NCBI GenBank assembly: GCA_000720375.1
Contig: JOAA01000032.1
Span: 1 to 64,000, forward strand
DNA from: Rhodococcus rhodnii
GTDB taxonomy: Bacteria; Actinomycetota; Actinomycetes; Mycobacteriales; Pseudonocardiaceae
Length of the DNA stretch: 64,000 nucleotides
Reading direction: 5' to 3'
This document shows, one piece after another, positions 43,499 to 52,318 of this stretch. The notes beneath the pieces are model-generated. The model was not told where the DNA came from. It saw only the letters and a list, made by a program, of their open reading frames with translations, and searched no databases. The position numbers and the translations under genes were made by a program. Numbering within the stretch: position 1 is the stretch's first letter; every line of letters starts with the position of its first letter.

Positions 43499-44476
43499 TC
43501 ACGACCCGATCTTGGCCAAAGTCGGCTTGAGCTGGTTGAGCAAGTAGTCCACGCCAACCACATCCGGAGCCTGCAAAAGCTGCGCAGCCTCAATGGTCGT
43601 CGCCTGGTACCGCCCCTCCTTGATCACCTTCAGATCCCGAGTCAGCGGATTCGACTCAAACCGCGCCTGATCATCCGGACCCGCGAAAGTCATGAAAAGC
43701 GCATCCGCCGTATCAAGCTGATCGGCCGTCTCATAGCTCAACCCGATAGTCCCTGGCGCCAACTCCGAACTCGTCTGCACACTCGCGAAAGCGTCCGGAA
43801 CCCGCAACCCCAGCGAAGCCATGAACTTCGTCGACATGTTGTCCTTGCCGACGACGATCGGGAGAACGTCCCCACGGGCCTGACCGTACAAATACGTCTT
43901 CCCGGCCAGCCGTGGCAGCTCGCTCTTCACCTTCGCGATACTCGCGTTCGCGTCGTCGACAAGCTTGCGGGCCCCAGCCTCGTCACCCAGCGCGCGGCCG
44001 ATGGTCAGGGCGTCCTGGTCCATTGGTGAGCTGTACAGCTCCTTCTCATACGTCACCACCGGCGCGATCTTGCTCAGGGCGTTGTATTTCGCCTGGTCCA
44101 GGCCGGAGCACGTGAGCGCGAGGATCACATCCGGCCGGTACGCCGCGATCTTCTCGATGTTCAGGGCGTCCGGGTCGATCGCGTACACGGTTTCGTCGAG
44201 CTTCGTTCGCAGGTACGGAAGCGGCTTGCCTGTGTAGTTCTTGACGGAGCCGACGATGTTCGCGCCGAGTGCGTTCGAGACGGCGATGTCGCCGAGGCCG
44301 AGCGTGACCACGCGTTGTGGCTTCTGCTTGATCACGGTTTCGCCGTACGCGTTCTTGATCGTCACCGGGAACGCTCCGGTCGGCGCCGCCTGCCGGGGCG
44401 CTTCTTGGCTGGCCGTCCCGCATCCGGCGAGCAACGCCCCAGCCAGCACGATTGATAACACCCGTCCGATGAGCAT
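43499..44476 (-). CDS. Iron-siderophore ABC substrate-binding lipoprotein
   Basis: A 325-aa FecB/FepB-type solute-binding protein. The ATG at 44476 gives a lipoprotein signal (MLIGRVLSIVLAGALLAGC, lipidated Cys19). The periplasmic-binding TroA-like fold follows: QRVVTLGLGDIAVSNALGAN, the KIAAYRPDVILALTCSGL segment, and ELPRLAGKTYLYG. A DmdR/IdeR-type iron box overlaps the start, so expression should rise under iron limitation. No permease or ATPase genes are adjacent, so it works with components encoded elsewhere. A frame to 44551 exists but passes through the iron box. Confidence 0.9.
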   Translation of the reverse strand: MLIGRVLSIVLAGALLAGCGTASQEAPRQAAPTGAFPVTIKNAYGETVIKQKPQRVVTLGLGDIAVSNALGANIVGSVKNYTGKPLPYLRTKLDETVYAIDPDALNIEKIAAYRPDVILALTCSGLDQAKYNALSKIAPVVTYEKELYSSPMDQDALTIGRALGDEAGARKLVDDANASIAKVKSELPRLAGKTYLYGQARGDVLPIVVGKDNMSTKFMASLGLRVPDAFASVQTSSELAPGTIGLSYETADQLDTADALFMTFAGPDDQARFESNPLTRDLKVIKEGRYQATTIEAAQLLQAPDVVGVDYLLNQLKPTLAKIGS

Positions 44477-44492
44477 AGGTAAGCCTAACCTT
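44475..44492 (-). promoter_or_regulatory. Iron box (DmdR/IdeR-type) at the siderophore-binding gene
   Basis: On the minus strand AAGGTTAGGCTTACCTAT closely matches the actinobacterial DmdR/IdeR consensus TTAGGTTAGGCTAACCTAA. A -10-like TAGGCT sits inside it 5 nt before the ATG at 44476, suggesting a leaderless, iron-repressed transcript. Confidence 0.75.
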
Positions 44493-44652
44493 GCTAGCTG
44501 AGGCGCGCCGCATCGACTAGGCAATGTCGAAAGATTTCTGAACACAGTCACTGTCTTGCGTCTTACTGTTCAAGATTCGTATGATCCTGCAACAAGCGCA
44601 TCACAGAAAGTCCGGCGTACCCCTGCACGTCCCGGAAAGGTGTGTGCCAACG

Positions 44653-46848
44653 ATGTCTCCCACCTATGTCCGCGTCCGGGCGGCGTTAGCCGTCGCGGCG
44701 CTGACCGCATCCGGACTCACGCTCGCAATGAGTCACGGCCGTGCCGCCGTCATCGCGGCATGTCCGACCACGATCTCGGGCGGCGCCTCGGTGCCGTTCC
44801 GCACTGTCGAGGCCGAATGCTCGGCCACGAACGGCGCCTTGGTCGGCCCCGGCCACACGCAAGGCACGGTCGCCTCCGAAGCCTCTGGGCGCCAAGGCAT
44901 CCGGATCGGCCAAGGTCAGTACGTCGAGTTCGTCCTGCCCGCCGCGGCGAACTCGATCAACGTCCGATACAACCTGCCCAACGGCAGCAGCGGCAGGCTT
45001 TCGGTGTACGTCAACGGAACCAAGCTCAGCGCCGGGCTTCCGGTGACGACCCGGTACACCTATGTGGACACTGGCTGGATCACCGGATCGAAGACGCACC
45101 ACTTCTTCGACGACTCCCGGCTGCTGTTCGGCCAGAACGCCGCCGCCGGTGCGCGAGTCCGCGTCCAGGCCGACGGCGGTGACGTCGGCCAGGCCACGAT
45201 CGACCTCGCCGACTTCGAGCAGGTCGGCGGGGCAGCCACCCAACCCGCGAACTCCTTGTCCGTCACCAGCTACGGCGCGACGCCCAACGACACCACGGAC
45301 GACGCACAGGCGTTCCGCGACACCATCGCGGCCGCCCGCTCGCAAAACCGCGAGGTCTGGGTCCCGCCCGGCAGGTTCGAGATCCGGTCAGCGTTGCAGA
45401 TCGACCAAGCCACGGTCCGCGGCGCCGGACAGTGGCACACATCGTTGTACGGCAACAACATCTTCAACAACGGCAGCGCGCAAGGCAACATCCGGCTGCA
45501 CGACTTCGCCGTGTTCGGCGACGTGACCGAACGCGTCGACAACAACCCGGACAACGCGTTCCACGGCGCGATCGGCACGGGCTCGGTCGTATCGGGCCTG
45601 TGGATCCAGAACACCAAATGCGGCCTCTGGATCATGAACGGCCCGTCGAACAACGTGACCATCGAGAACAACCGGATCATGAGCACTCAGGCCGACGGTC
45701 TGAACTTCGACAGCGTCGCCACGAACTCGACCGTCCGGAACAACTACTTCCGCGGCAACGGCGACGACGGCATCGCGTTCTGGTCCAACGGTGGCGCCGA
45801 TTCCGGCAACACGATCGCGAACAACACCGTGATCCAGCCCAACCTGGCCAACGGCATCGCGCTGTACGGCGGCTCCAACAACACCGTGACCGGGAACCTC
45901 GTCCAGGACACCAACGCCCTCGGCGGCGGTATCCACGTCGGCAACCGGTTCAACTCATCGCCGTTGTCCGGGACCACGACGTTGTCCACCAACGCGACAC
46001 TGCGGGCGGGTGCGCTCGACCCGAACTGGCAGTTCGGTGTTGGCGCGCTATGGATCGACGCTCGCGACTCGGCGATCAACGCCCAGATCAGGATCACGGG
46101 CCTGCGGGCGGTGCAAAGCCCTTACGCCGCAATCCACTTCATCGACGGAAACGGTCAGGGCAAAGCCATCCAGGGCGTGACCATCGACGGCGCGACCATC
46201 CAAGGCGTCGGCACGTTCGTCGTCCAGTCGCAGACCCAGGGCACGGTCGGGATCAGCAACCTGACGGCGTCCGGGGTTGGCGTCACGGGAACGTACAACT
46301 GCCCGTATCCGACGAACATCCCGAGGATGACGTTCACCGGCTCAGGCAACAGCGGGTGGACCGGCACGTGGCCGAACTGTGCGACCTGGCCACCGCCCAA
46401 CTCCGGCCCGCCACAACCGCCTGGGCCGGGCAGCAACGTCGCTCTCGGCAAATCCATCACAGCCAGCGGCTCGCAGGGAGGCTTCCCGCCGGGCAACGCC
46501 AACGACGGAAACACCAACAGCTACTGGGAAAGCACGAACAACGCCTTCCCGCAGACGTTGACCGTCGACCTCGGAGCGGCGACCGCGATCAACCGGGTCA
46601 CGCTGAAACTGCCACCCTCCAGCGCCTGGGGCACACGCACCCAGACGCTGACCATCCAAGGCAGCAGCGACGGCGGCTCGTACAGCACGATCGTGGCTTC
46701 TCGCGGCTACACGTTCGATCCCGCGAGCGGGAACATCGCCTCGGTCAGCTTCGGCACGACCACGCAGCGGTTCGTCCGGCTGCACATCACCGCCAACACC
46801 GGCTGGCCCGCGGGCCAAGTGTCTGAGTTCGAGGTGGCCGCGGCCTAA
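44653..46848 (+). CDS. Secreted GH87-like alpha-1,3-glucanase / beta-helix protein
   Basis: About 731 aa. A signal peptide (VRAALAVAALTASGLTLA) leads into a CBM35/galactose-binding-like module (FRTVEAECSATNG, GQYVEFVLPAAANSINVRYN). A right-handed parallel beta-helix follows (SVTSYGATPNDTTDDAQAF; the acidic motifs ADGLNFDSVATNSTVRNNYF and NGDDGIAFWSNG match the GH87 mycodextranase active-site region). A Pro/Gly linker (PPPNSGPPQPPGPG) joins a C-terminal F5/8 type C (CBM32-like) domain. Predicted role: extracellular hydrolysis of fungal alpha-1,3-glucan. The ATG at 44653 is selected for the signal peptide. Confidence 0.82.
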   Translation: MSPTYVRVRAALAVAALTASGLTLAMSHGRAAVIAACPTTISGGASVPFRTVEAECSATNGALVGPGHTQGTVASEASGRQGIRIGQGQYVEFVLPAAANSINVRYNLPNGSSGRLSVYVNGTKLSAGLPVTTRYTYVDTGWITGSKTHHFFDDSRLLFGQNAAAGARVRVQADGGDVGQATIDLADFEQVGGAATQPANSLSVTSYGATPNDTTDDAQAFRDTIAAARSQNREVWVPPGRFEIRSALQIDQATVRGAGQWHTSLYGNNIFNNGSAQGNIRLHDFAVFGDVTERVDNNPDNAFHGAIGTGSVVSGLWIQNTKCGLWIMNGPSNNVTIENNRIMSTQADGLNFDSVATNSTVRNNYFRGNGDDGIAFWSNGGADSGNTIANNTVIQPNLANGIALYGGSNNTVTGNLVQDTNALGGGIHVGNRFNSSPLSGTTTLSTNATLRAGALDPNWQFGVGALWIDARDSAINAQIRITGLRAVQSPYAAIHFIDGNGQGKAIQGVTIDGATIQGVGTFVVQSQTQGTVGISNLTASGVGVTGTYNCPYPTNIPRMTFTGSGNSGWTGTWPNCATWPPPNSGPPQPPGPGSNVALGKSITASGSQGGFPPGNANDGNTNSYWESTNNAFPQTLTVDLGAATAINRVTLKLPPSSAWGTRTQTLTIQGSSDGGSYSTIVASRGYTFDPASGNIASVSFGTTTQRFVRLHITANTGWPAGQVSEFEVAAA

Positions 46849-47765
46849 CCGAGCGCCGTCAACACGGCTGAGGCGACGGCAGCATCGGCGGCACCGATAC
46901 CGGTCAAGTCCGCAATGGACAGACCGGATCGGTGCCGCACGCCGTCCCGCAGCACAGTTCCTACCGACACATCGGAGTCGGACGAGACCACTCCCGCGCG
47001 AACCGCGTTGCCGAAGTCGCCGTGGTGCAGGCATTGCTCGTGGTCATCGGTCGCGATGATCGACGCCGAGGCGAACAGGTCCGGCGGGAGCTCGCCTTTG
47101 CCGGGCAAGTCCGTCCCAAGAGCCGTGACGTGGACGGCGGAACTGAACGCTTCGGCCGGCGCCAGGGGAGTGGTGGCCGCGGTGGCGGTGATGACGCACT
47201 CAGCACCAGCGATCTCGCCGGGTGAAGCGTTGATGCCGTCCTCCGCCAGCTCCGTGCACAACCTGTTGACTTCGTCCGCTCGCCTGCCCCACACGCGGAC
47301 TGAATTCAGCGTACGAAGTTCACGCAGCCAAACGACCTGAAGACGTGCCTGCAAACCCGTTCCCATGACGGCGATATCGCTGACCTCAGGAGGAGTCAGC
47401 GCATGGGTGATCAACGCACCTGCCGCCGCGGTCCGCCATGCGGTGAGCCAGCCTTCGTCTGCCAGGATCGCGGCAGGCACACCATTCGTCGCGTCCACCA
47501 CCAGGACCAGGCCGTTGTTGTTGGGCAGGCCGATCGCCGAGTTCCGGTAGAATCCGCTGGCGATCTTGACCGCGAAGTGTTGTGCGCCAGCCATGTACCC
47601 GGCCTTGACGTGACAGTCGCCGTCCGCGTCAGGGAAGACGAGGTGCATCGGTGGCGGGATCTGCGTCGCACCGGCGGCATGGGCGATCAGCGCGTCCCGG
47701 ACGGCGCCGAACACCACGTCGAAGGAAGCCGCGGCGCGGACTTCGGCGAGGCTGACGATCCTCAC
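46845..47765 (-). CDS. Ornithine cyclodeaminase / mu-crystallin family protein
   Basis: A 306-aa protein of the OCD/mu-crystallin family: MHLVFPDADGDCHVKAGYM, GLVLVVDATNGVPAAILADE, LTAWRTAAAGALITHAL and a Rossmann loop VMGTGLQARLQVVWLREL. It uses NAD(P) for cyclodeamination or imine reduction. The GTG at 47765 overlaps the aminotransferase stop (GTGA). Third gene of an operon with a PAS-HTH regulator and an aminotransferase, pointing to amino-acid breakdown or imino-acid reduction. The 4-nt overlap at the right end is with the convergent glucanase gene. Confidence 0.88.
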   Translation of the reverse strand: MRIVSLAEVRAAASFDVVFGAVRDALIAHAAGATQIPPPMHLVFPDADGDCHVKAGYMAGAQHFAVKIASGFYRNSAIGLPNNNGLVLVVDATNGVPAAILADEGWLTAWRTAAAGALITHALTPPEVSDIAVMGTGLQARLQVVWLRELRTLNSVRVWGRRADEVNRLCTELAEDGINASPGEIAGAECVITATAATTPLAPAEAFSSAVHVTALGTDLPGKGELPPDLFASASIIATDDHEQCLHHGDFGNAVRAGVVSSDSDVSVGTVLRDGVRHRSGLSIADLTGIGAADAAVASAVLTALG

Positions 47766-48886
47766 CGACGCTTGTCCAACCACGTGGCCCAGCGCTCCAA
47801 GGCGGCTTCCGGCGACTTGCGGCCGACCCCGACCCGGAACCGATCAGTAGGTGTCTCGGTCAGCGCGGAGGCGTAGATGCTGGCCGGGAGGAGCAGAACA
47901 CCTTCCTGCTCAACGAGTTCAGTGCACATCGTCTCGACACCGTCGGACCCGAGATAACGCGGGTAGCAGACGCACCCGCCCTGCGGCGGCGCCCACTCGA
48001 ACAGATCGGAGAACCGCGTGAAGAACTCGTCGAACAGCGGGATGTTCTCAGCGATGATGGACCGGTTACGCGCCAGAATCCGGTCACGAGCTTCCAGAGC
48101 GATCAACGCAAGGATCTCACTCGGCGCGGAGTTGCAGATGGTCGTGTAGTGCTTGGCGCGCTCAAGGCGTTCCAGCACCGAGCGATCACGGCAAGCGATC
48201 CAGCCGATCCGCAGTCCCGGCAGGCCATACGCCTTGGACATCACGTTGAGAGACATCGCGTTCGGTGAGATGTCAGCGGCTTGGGGCAGATCAGTGGAGC
48301 CAAGCCCGCGGTAGACCTCGTCGCTGAACAGGATGATCCCGCGCTCGTCGCAGATCTGCACGAGCCGTCGCCACACAGCCTCGGCGGGCACAGCGCCGGT
48401 GGGATTGTTGGGGAAGTTGACCGAGATCATCCGGGTGTTGGGCCGGATCGCGCCGAGCAGTGCGTCCAGATCCAAAGCCCAGTCGTCCTCGGGCCGAAGG
48501 GCGACTCCGGTGACGTCGCAAATGGACAGTGGGATGGTCTCGGCGGCCTGGTAGTTCGGCGTGATCACGACGACGTGGTCGCTCGGCCGCAGCAGAGTCC
48601 GCATGGCCAGGTAGATGCCCTCTTCCGCGCCGGCGAAGCAGAGCACCTGATCCGGGGACACGTCCGAATACGTGTCCGCGATCGCCTCGCGCAGCGCGGG
48701 CAGGCCCCAGGTTTCGGTGTAGCCGAGGTGCAGCGACTCCCAGCGGGCCCGGTTCTCGTCGCCTGCCATCGCGACCAGCTCCGGCAGCTTCATCGACTCG
48801 GCGTCCGAAGCCGTCAGGTGGTAGCGGGCCGCGAACTCCCACTTCGAGAAGTACGTCTCGAGCCGGAAGTCAGGAAGTACGGGCAT
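47762..48886 (-). CDS. PLP-dependent aminotransferase, class I/II
   Basis: A 374-aa fold-type I aminotransferase: LGYTETWGLPALREAIAD, NFPNNPTGAVPAEAVWRR, SDEVYRGLG, and Schiff-base Lys in NVMSKAYGLPGLRIGWIAC. The ATG at 48886 gives the full N-terminus; a longer frame to 49021 reads into the regulator gene. It overlaps the preceding regulator by 17 nt and is coupled to the OCD-family gene. The amino-acid substrate is unknown. Confidence 0.9.
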   Translation of the reverse strand: MPVLPDFRLETYFSKWEFAARYHLTASDAESMKLPELVAMAGDENRARWESLHLGYTETWGLPALREAIADTYSDVSPDQVLCFAGAEEGIYLAMRTLLRPSDHVVVITPNYQAAETIPLSICDVTGVALRPEDDWALDLDALLGAIRPNTRMISVNFPNNPTGAVPAEAVWRRLVQICDERGIILFSDEVYRGLGSTDLPQAADISPNAMSLNVMSKAYGLPGLRIGWIACRDRSVLERLERAKHYTTICNSAPSEILALIALEARDRILARNRSIIAENIPLFDEFFTRFSDLFEWAPPQGGCVCYPRYLGSDGVETMCTELVEQEGVLLLPASIYASALTETPTDRFRVGVGRKSPEAALERWATWLDKRR

Positions 48887-49499
48887 CGGGTGTGTCCTTC
48901 CGGGATTCGGCGAGCAGCTGGTAGACGGCCGACCGCGAGACGCGCAGGGCACGGGCCACCACCGGGACCGACCGGCGCTGGGTGAAGATCCCGGCCGCGT
49001 CCAGCTGCCCGACCAGGACAAGACGGTCGTGCTTGGACAGGTTGTCCACCTGGGTGCTGTGCTCGCGGACGTACCCGCCGACCAGGTCGTTGAGCGTCTC
49101 GGTCCAGTCGTTCTCGAACAGTGCCCTGGGCTGCTCGGTGGTCGGCGCGGCGAACGCGGCCAGGAAGCGGGCGGCCTCGTCGAACGCGGTCCGGTCGACG
49201 TTCACGCAGAACACCGCCTCGGCTTGGCCGGAGTCGTCCCTGATCACCGCGCTCACGCTGGACAGGCGCCTGCCGTCGGCGAGCGATTTCGGGTACGGCC
49301 CGTAGACGTCCCGGCTGGCGGGCCGGATCCCGTCGAGCTCGCTGAGCAGGGACGGATCACCGATCGTCCGTCCGGACATCGGGTTCCAGATCGCCGCGAT
49401 CGTGCCGGTCCCCGGGTCGTGCAGAACGACCTCGGCGTGCGGGGACAGCAGCCGGGCCATCGCCTCGGCCGCGGGGGCCAGCCGTTCGAACACGTCCAC
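48870..49499 (-). CDS. YheO-PAS / HTH regulator (DauR-like)
   Basis: About 209 aa: a YheO-like PAS domain (APAAEAMARLLSPHAEVVLH, AAIWNPMSGRTIGDPSLL, AVIRDDSGQAEAVFCVNVD) and a C-terminal DNA-binding HTH_22 segment (LVLVGQLDAAGIFTQRRSVP, VVARALRVSRSAVYQLL). DauR-type regulators control D-amino-acid catabolism. It is first in the operon with aminotransferase and OCD genes and divergent from MarR. The GTG at 49499 is the best in-frame start; GTG 49493 is possible. Confidence 0.82.
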   Translation of the reverse strand: MDVFERLAPAAEAMARLLSPHAEVVLHDPGTGTIAAIWNPMSGRTIGDPSLLSELDGIRPASRDVYGPYPKSLADGRRLSSVSAVIRDDSGQAEAVFCVNVDRTAFDEAARFLAAFAAPTTEQPRALFENDWTETLNDLVGGYVREHSTQVDNLSKHDRLVLVGQLDAAGIFTQRRSVPVVARALRVSRSAVYQLLAESRKDTPDARTS

Positions 49500-49521
49500 G
49501 CTCTGGACGGTACGTCTTTCG

Positions 49522-49536
49522 TGGACAAAATGTCCA
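49522..49536. promoter_or_regulatory. Palindromic operator between PAS-HTH and MarR genes
   Basis: TGGACA-AAA-TGTCCA has perfect 6-bp arms and lies 30 nt before the MarR GTG and 23 nt before the PAS-HTH GTG. A -10-like TACACT (49553-49558) precedes the MarR GTG by 7 nt, suggesting a leaderless transcript controlled here. Either protein may bind. Confidence 0.5.
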
Positions 49537-49565
49537 GGCCGATCTTCGGCCAGTACACTGGGGCC

Positions 49566-50144
49566 GTGCCTGGCCACCGATCGATCAGCGAGGCCGAGAA
49601 GCTGGCCGAGGCCAAGCTCGGCGGGATCGCGATCAGCCGCGAGCAGATGGCGACGGTGGCCAACATCCACCGCGCGGCCATGGCGGTCCGCCAGCACTTC
49701 GAAGGCGGTGTACTGCGCGAAGTCGACCTGACGTGGACCACGTTCGTGGTGCTCTGGGTGATCTGGGTCTGGGGCGAGTCGGAGACCCGGCACGTGGCCG
49801 AGGAAGCCGGCATCTCCAAGGGCACCCTCACCGGCGTGGCGAAGACGTTGGAGGCACGGGGTTTCGTGCACCGCGCCGCGCATCCGTCGGACGGCAGGCT
49901 TGTGCTGCTCAGCCTCACCGAGGAAGGTGAGGAGCTGATGCGCCGGATCTTCCCGGCGTTCAACGAAGAAGAGGTCTTCGTGACCAAGCAGCTGAGCCTG
50001 GACGAGTGCCGCAGCACCGCGGAATCACTGCGCAAGGTCGTGCGTCAGGTCGAGATGTACGGTGACGAGCGGCGCCAGGAACTCCTCGCGGGCTCGACGT
50101 TGCCGCCGCGGCGCAGCGGTCGCCGCCCGAAGAATCAGAGCTGA
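49566..50144 (+). CDS. MarR-family regulator
   Basis: About 192 aa with the MarR winged-helix fold: VDLTWTTFVVLWVIWVWG, TRHVAEEAGISKGTLTGVAK, TLEARGFVHRAAHPSDGRLV and LTEEGEELMRRIFPAFNEEE. An N-terminal extension of about 25 residues and a basic tail (PPRRSGRRPKNQS) flank it. The GTG at 49566 fits a -10 at 49553; an ATG at 49530 would overlap the palindrome. Next to an aromatic catabolic operon, it is a candidate repressor. Confidence 0.85.
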   Translation: MPGHRSISEAEKLAEAKLGGIAISREQMATVANIHRAAMAVRQHFEGGVLREVDLTWTTFVVLWVIWVWGESETRHVAEEAGISKGTLTGVAKTLEARGFVHRAAHPSDGRLVLLSLTEEGEELMRRIFPAFNEEEVFVTKQLSLDECRSTAESLRKVVRQVEMYGDERRQELLAGSTLPPRRSGRRPKNQS

Positions 50145-50148
50145 ACCG

Positions 50149-51447
50149 TCAACCGCCGGTCAATGTGGTGAAGTTGGCCAGGATCAACACGATCGCGCCC
50201 GCGACACCCAGCGCGCCAAGCACGGGCGCGATGACCGTGTGCCACGGCCGCGTATCCAGGCGCGTACGCCGGAAGAAAGCGACCACCGAGATCGAAGTCA
50301 AGAAATACAACACCATCATCGCCAGCACAGCCACACCACTGAACCACGAGAACAGCGTCAGCACAGGATCCTGACCTGCCAAGGCGAACGGCATGACCAG
50401 CACGACAGCGATGACGCTCTGCACGCATCCGGCGAACCACGGTGCCTGGCGCTGGTTGAGCGAACAGACACGCTGATGCACCAGGCGATCCCGGCCCAGC
50501 GAGAACAGATACCGGTTGGCGGAGTTGTGAAACGCCAGAATCCCGGCGAACAACGACGTCGCCAGCAGGATCGGCAGCACACTGTTCACCCAGCCGCCGA
50601 ACAGATCCGCGATCGGCCCGAACACGAACAGTGTGGAGTCACCGCTGGCCAACGCGGCACCGGCGGCGTCGACGGCTGTCGAACCACCATGCGCGGACAC
50701 GAGCATCCACGAGGTGAAGGCGAAGAACACAGTCACCACGACAACGGCCAGATATGTCGCTCGCGGCACGGTTTTCCGCGGCTCGCGGGCTTCCTCGCCA
50801 TAGATGGCGGTGGCCTCGAAGCCGAACATCGAAGCCACCGCGAACATCAGCGCCACACCCGGGGCGCCCTGTAACAGTGCGCTGGGGGAGAAGCTGTCGG
50901 CGAAGCCTTCCGGCCCGCCGCCGGCGAAGAACGTGATCACGCCGAACACCAGCAGGATGCTGAACTCGGCCAGTACGAACACCGCGAGCACCCGGGCGCC
51001 GATCTCGATCCCGGCGGCGCCGAGCACCTGCACGATCGCCATCGTCACCAGCGCGAAGATCCACCAGGGCACATCGGGCGAGATCAATGAGCTGAGCGTG
51101 GCCCCGTAGAGCCCGTACATCGCGGCCTGGATCGTGCAGTACGCGAACAACGCGACGCCCGCACTGATCCGGCCCAACGTCGGACCGAGGCCTTTGCCGA
51201 CGTACGTGTAGAACGCACCGGCGTTCACGACATGTCTGCCCATCGCCACGAAACCGACCGAAAACAACAGAATCACCAGTCCGGCCACGGCGTACGCGGC
51301 CGGGACGCCTGGGCCGTTGCCCAGCGCGATCGCGATCGGCATGGCACCGGCGATCCCGGTCAACGGTGCCTGCGCGGACAGGACGAAGAAGAGGATTCCC
51401 AGTACGCCTAAGGCATTGGGCTTGAGCGCAACTGTCTTGGTGTCCAT
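50149..51447 (-). CDS. APC-superfamily amino acid permease
   Basis: A 432-aa transporter with about 12 helices, of the APC family: FFVLSAQAPLTGIAGAMPIA, a YVGKGLGPTLGRISAG loop, and FGFEATAIYGEEAREPRKTV typical of amino-acid/amine permeases. The ATG at 51447 follows the FAH-family gene by 19 nt, as last gene of the catabolic operon. It likely imports the operon's substrate (an aromatic amino acid or amine; inference). Confidence 0.9.
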   Translation of the reverse strand: MDTKTVALKPNALGVLGILFFVLSAQAPLTGIAGAMPIAIALGNGPGVPAAYAVAGLVILLFSVGFVAMGRHVVNAGAFYTYVGKGLGPTLGRISAGVALFAYCTIQAAMYGLYGATLSSLISPDVPWWIFALVTMAIVQVLGAAGIEIGARVLAVFVLAEFSILLVFGVITFFAGGGPEGFADSFSPSALLQGAPGVALMFAVASMFGFEATAIYGEEAREPRKTVPRATYLAVVVVTVFFAFTSWMLVSAHGGSTAVDAAGAALASGDSTLFVFGPIADLFGGWVNSVLPILLATSLFAGILAFHNSANRYLFSLGRDRLVHQRVCSLNQRQAPWFAGCVQSVIAVVLVMPFALAGQDPVLTLFSWFSGVAVLAMMVLYFLTSISVVAFFRRTRLDTRPWHTVIAPVLGALGVAGAIVLILANFTTLTGG

Positions 51448-51466
51448 CGTGGACCGCCTCGCAGGG

Positions 51467-52318
51467 TCATCGGGACTTCCTCGGCGGGCGGATGCCCCGG
51501 AACTCCCAGTCGCCGCCCAACGCCGTGGACAGCACTTCCTCGGACTCCGTTGGCTGCGCTCCGACGTCGGCACGGATCGGAGCCGGGCCGGAGACGATGT
51601 GGTTGGTCAGCCTGCCGAGGCCTTCCACCTCCACGTCGACCACATCGCCCGGCCGCACCGGCCGGGAATTGGCCGGGGTACCGGACAGCAGCACATCGCC
51701 GGGGTGAAGCGTGATCGTCCTGGCGATGTCGGCGACGAGATAATGCATGTCCCACTTCATCTCGTCGGTGGAGCCGTTCTGCACAAGGTTTCCGTTGACG
51801 TACGTCCTGATGTACTTGCCGTGGAAGTCCCAGTCGGTCACCAGGCCGGGGCCGAGCGGGCACAACGTGTCGGAACCCTTGACCCGCAACATCGAACCGG
51901 CGTCCGTGTCACGGAAGTCATGCAGGCCATAGTCGTTGGCGACGGTGTAGCCAGCGATGTACGCCCCGGCGCCGGCCGGAGCGACGTTGCGGCACGTCCG
52001 TCCGATGACGATGGCGACTTCGCCCTCGTAGTTGAGCCACTTGCAGCCTTCGGGCCGGACCACCGCGCCATGGTGGGCATTCAGGGCGGAGGTCGGCTTG
52101 TGGAAGTACGTCGGCGTGTCCGACAGCGTGATCTGGAATTCCTCGACCCGGCTGCGGTGGTTGAGGTGCACGGCGATCACTTTGGACGGAACGACCGGCG
52201 CAAGATGCGTGGCCTCATCGGTTTTGACGCGACGACCATCACCCGAGACGAGTTCGTCGCCGTCTCGAATGGTCTCGACGACGGCGCCATCGAGCAGGAT
52301 TCGACGGTACTCAGGCAT
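51467..52318 (-). CDS. FAH-family hydrolase/isomerase (HpaG-like)
   Basis: A 283-aa fumarylacetoacetate-hydrolase-fold protein: IAVHLNHRSRVEEFQ, then YFHKPTSALNAHHGAVVRPE, metal-binding YEGEVAIVIGR, then NDYGLHDFRDTD and HPGDVLLSGTPANSRPV. In the homoprotocatechuate pathway this fold provides the decarboxylase/isomerase step on the ring-cleavage product (HpaG type). It overlaps the dioxygenase gene by 8 nt. Start ATG 52318. Confidence 0.88.
   Translation of the reverse strand: MPEYRRILLDGAVVETIRDGDELVSGDGRRVKTDEATHLAPVVPSKVIAVHLNHRSRVEEFQITLSDTPTYFHKPTSALNAHHGAVVRPEGCKWLNYEGEVAIVIGRTCRNVAPAGAGAYIAGYTVANDYGLHDFRDTDAGSMLRVKGSDTLCPLGPGLVTDWDFHGKYIRTYVNGNLVQNGSTDEMKWDMHYLVADIARTITLHPGDVLLSGTPANSRPVRPGDVVDVEVEGLGRLTNHIVSGPAPIRADVGAQPTESEEVLSTALGGDWEFRGIRPPRKSR

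Noticed and set aside
43099..43593. Open frames through the GGCGCGCC array (also 43163-43474, 43228-43530)
   Set aside because: Low-complexity Arg/Ala/Gly products on both strands caused by the repeats; no ribosome site.
49029..49565. N-terminal extension of the MarR frame
   Set aside because: The in-frame upstream stretch overlaps the PAS-HTH gene antisense; MarR homology begins after 49566.
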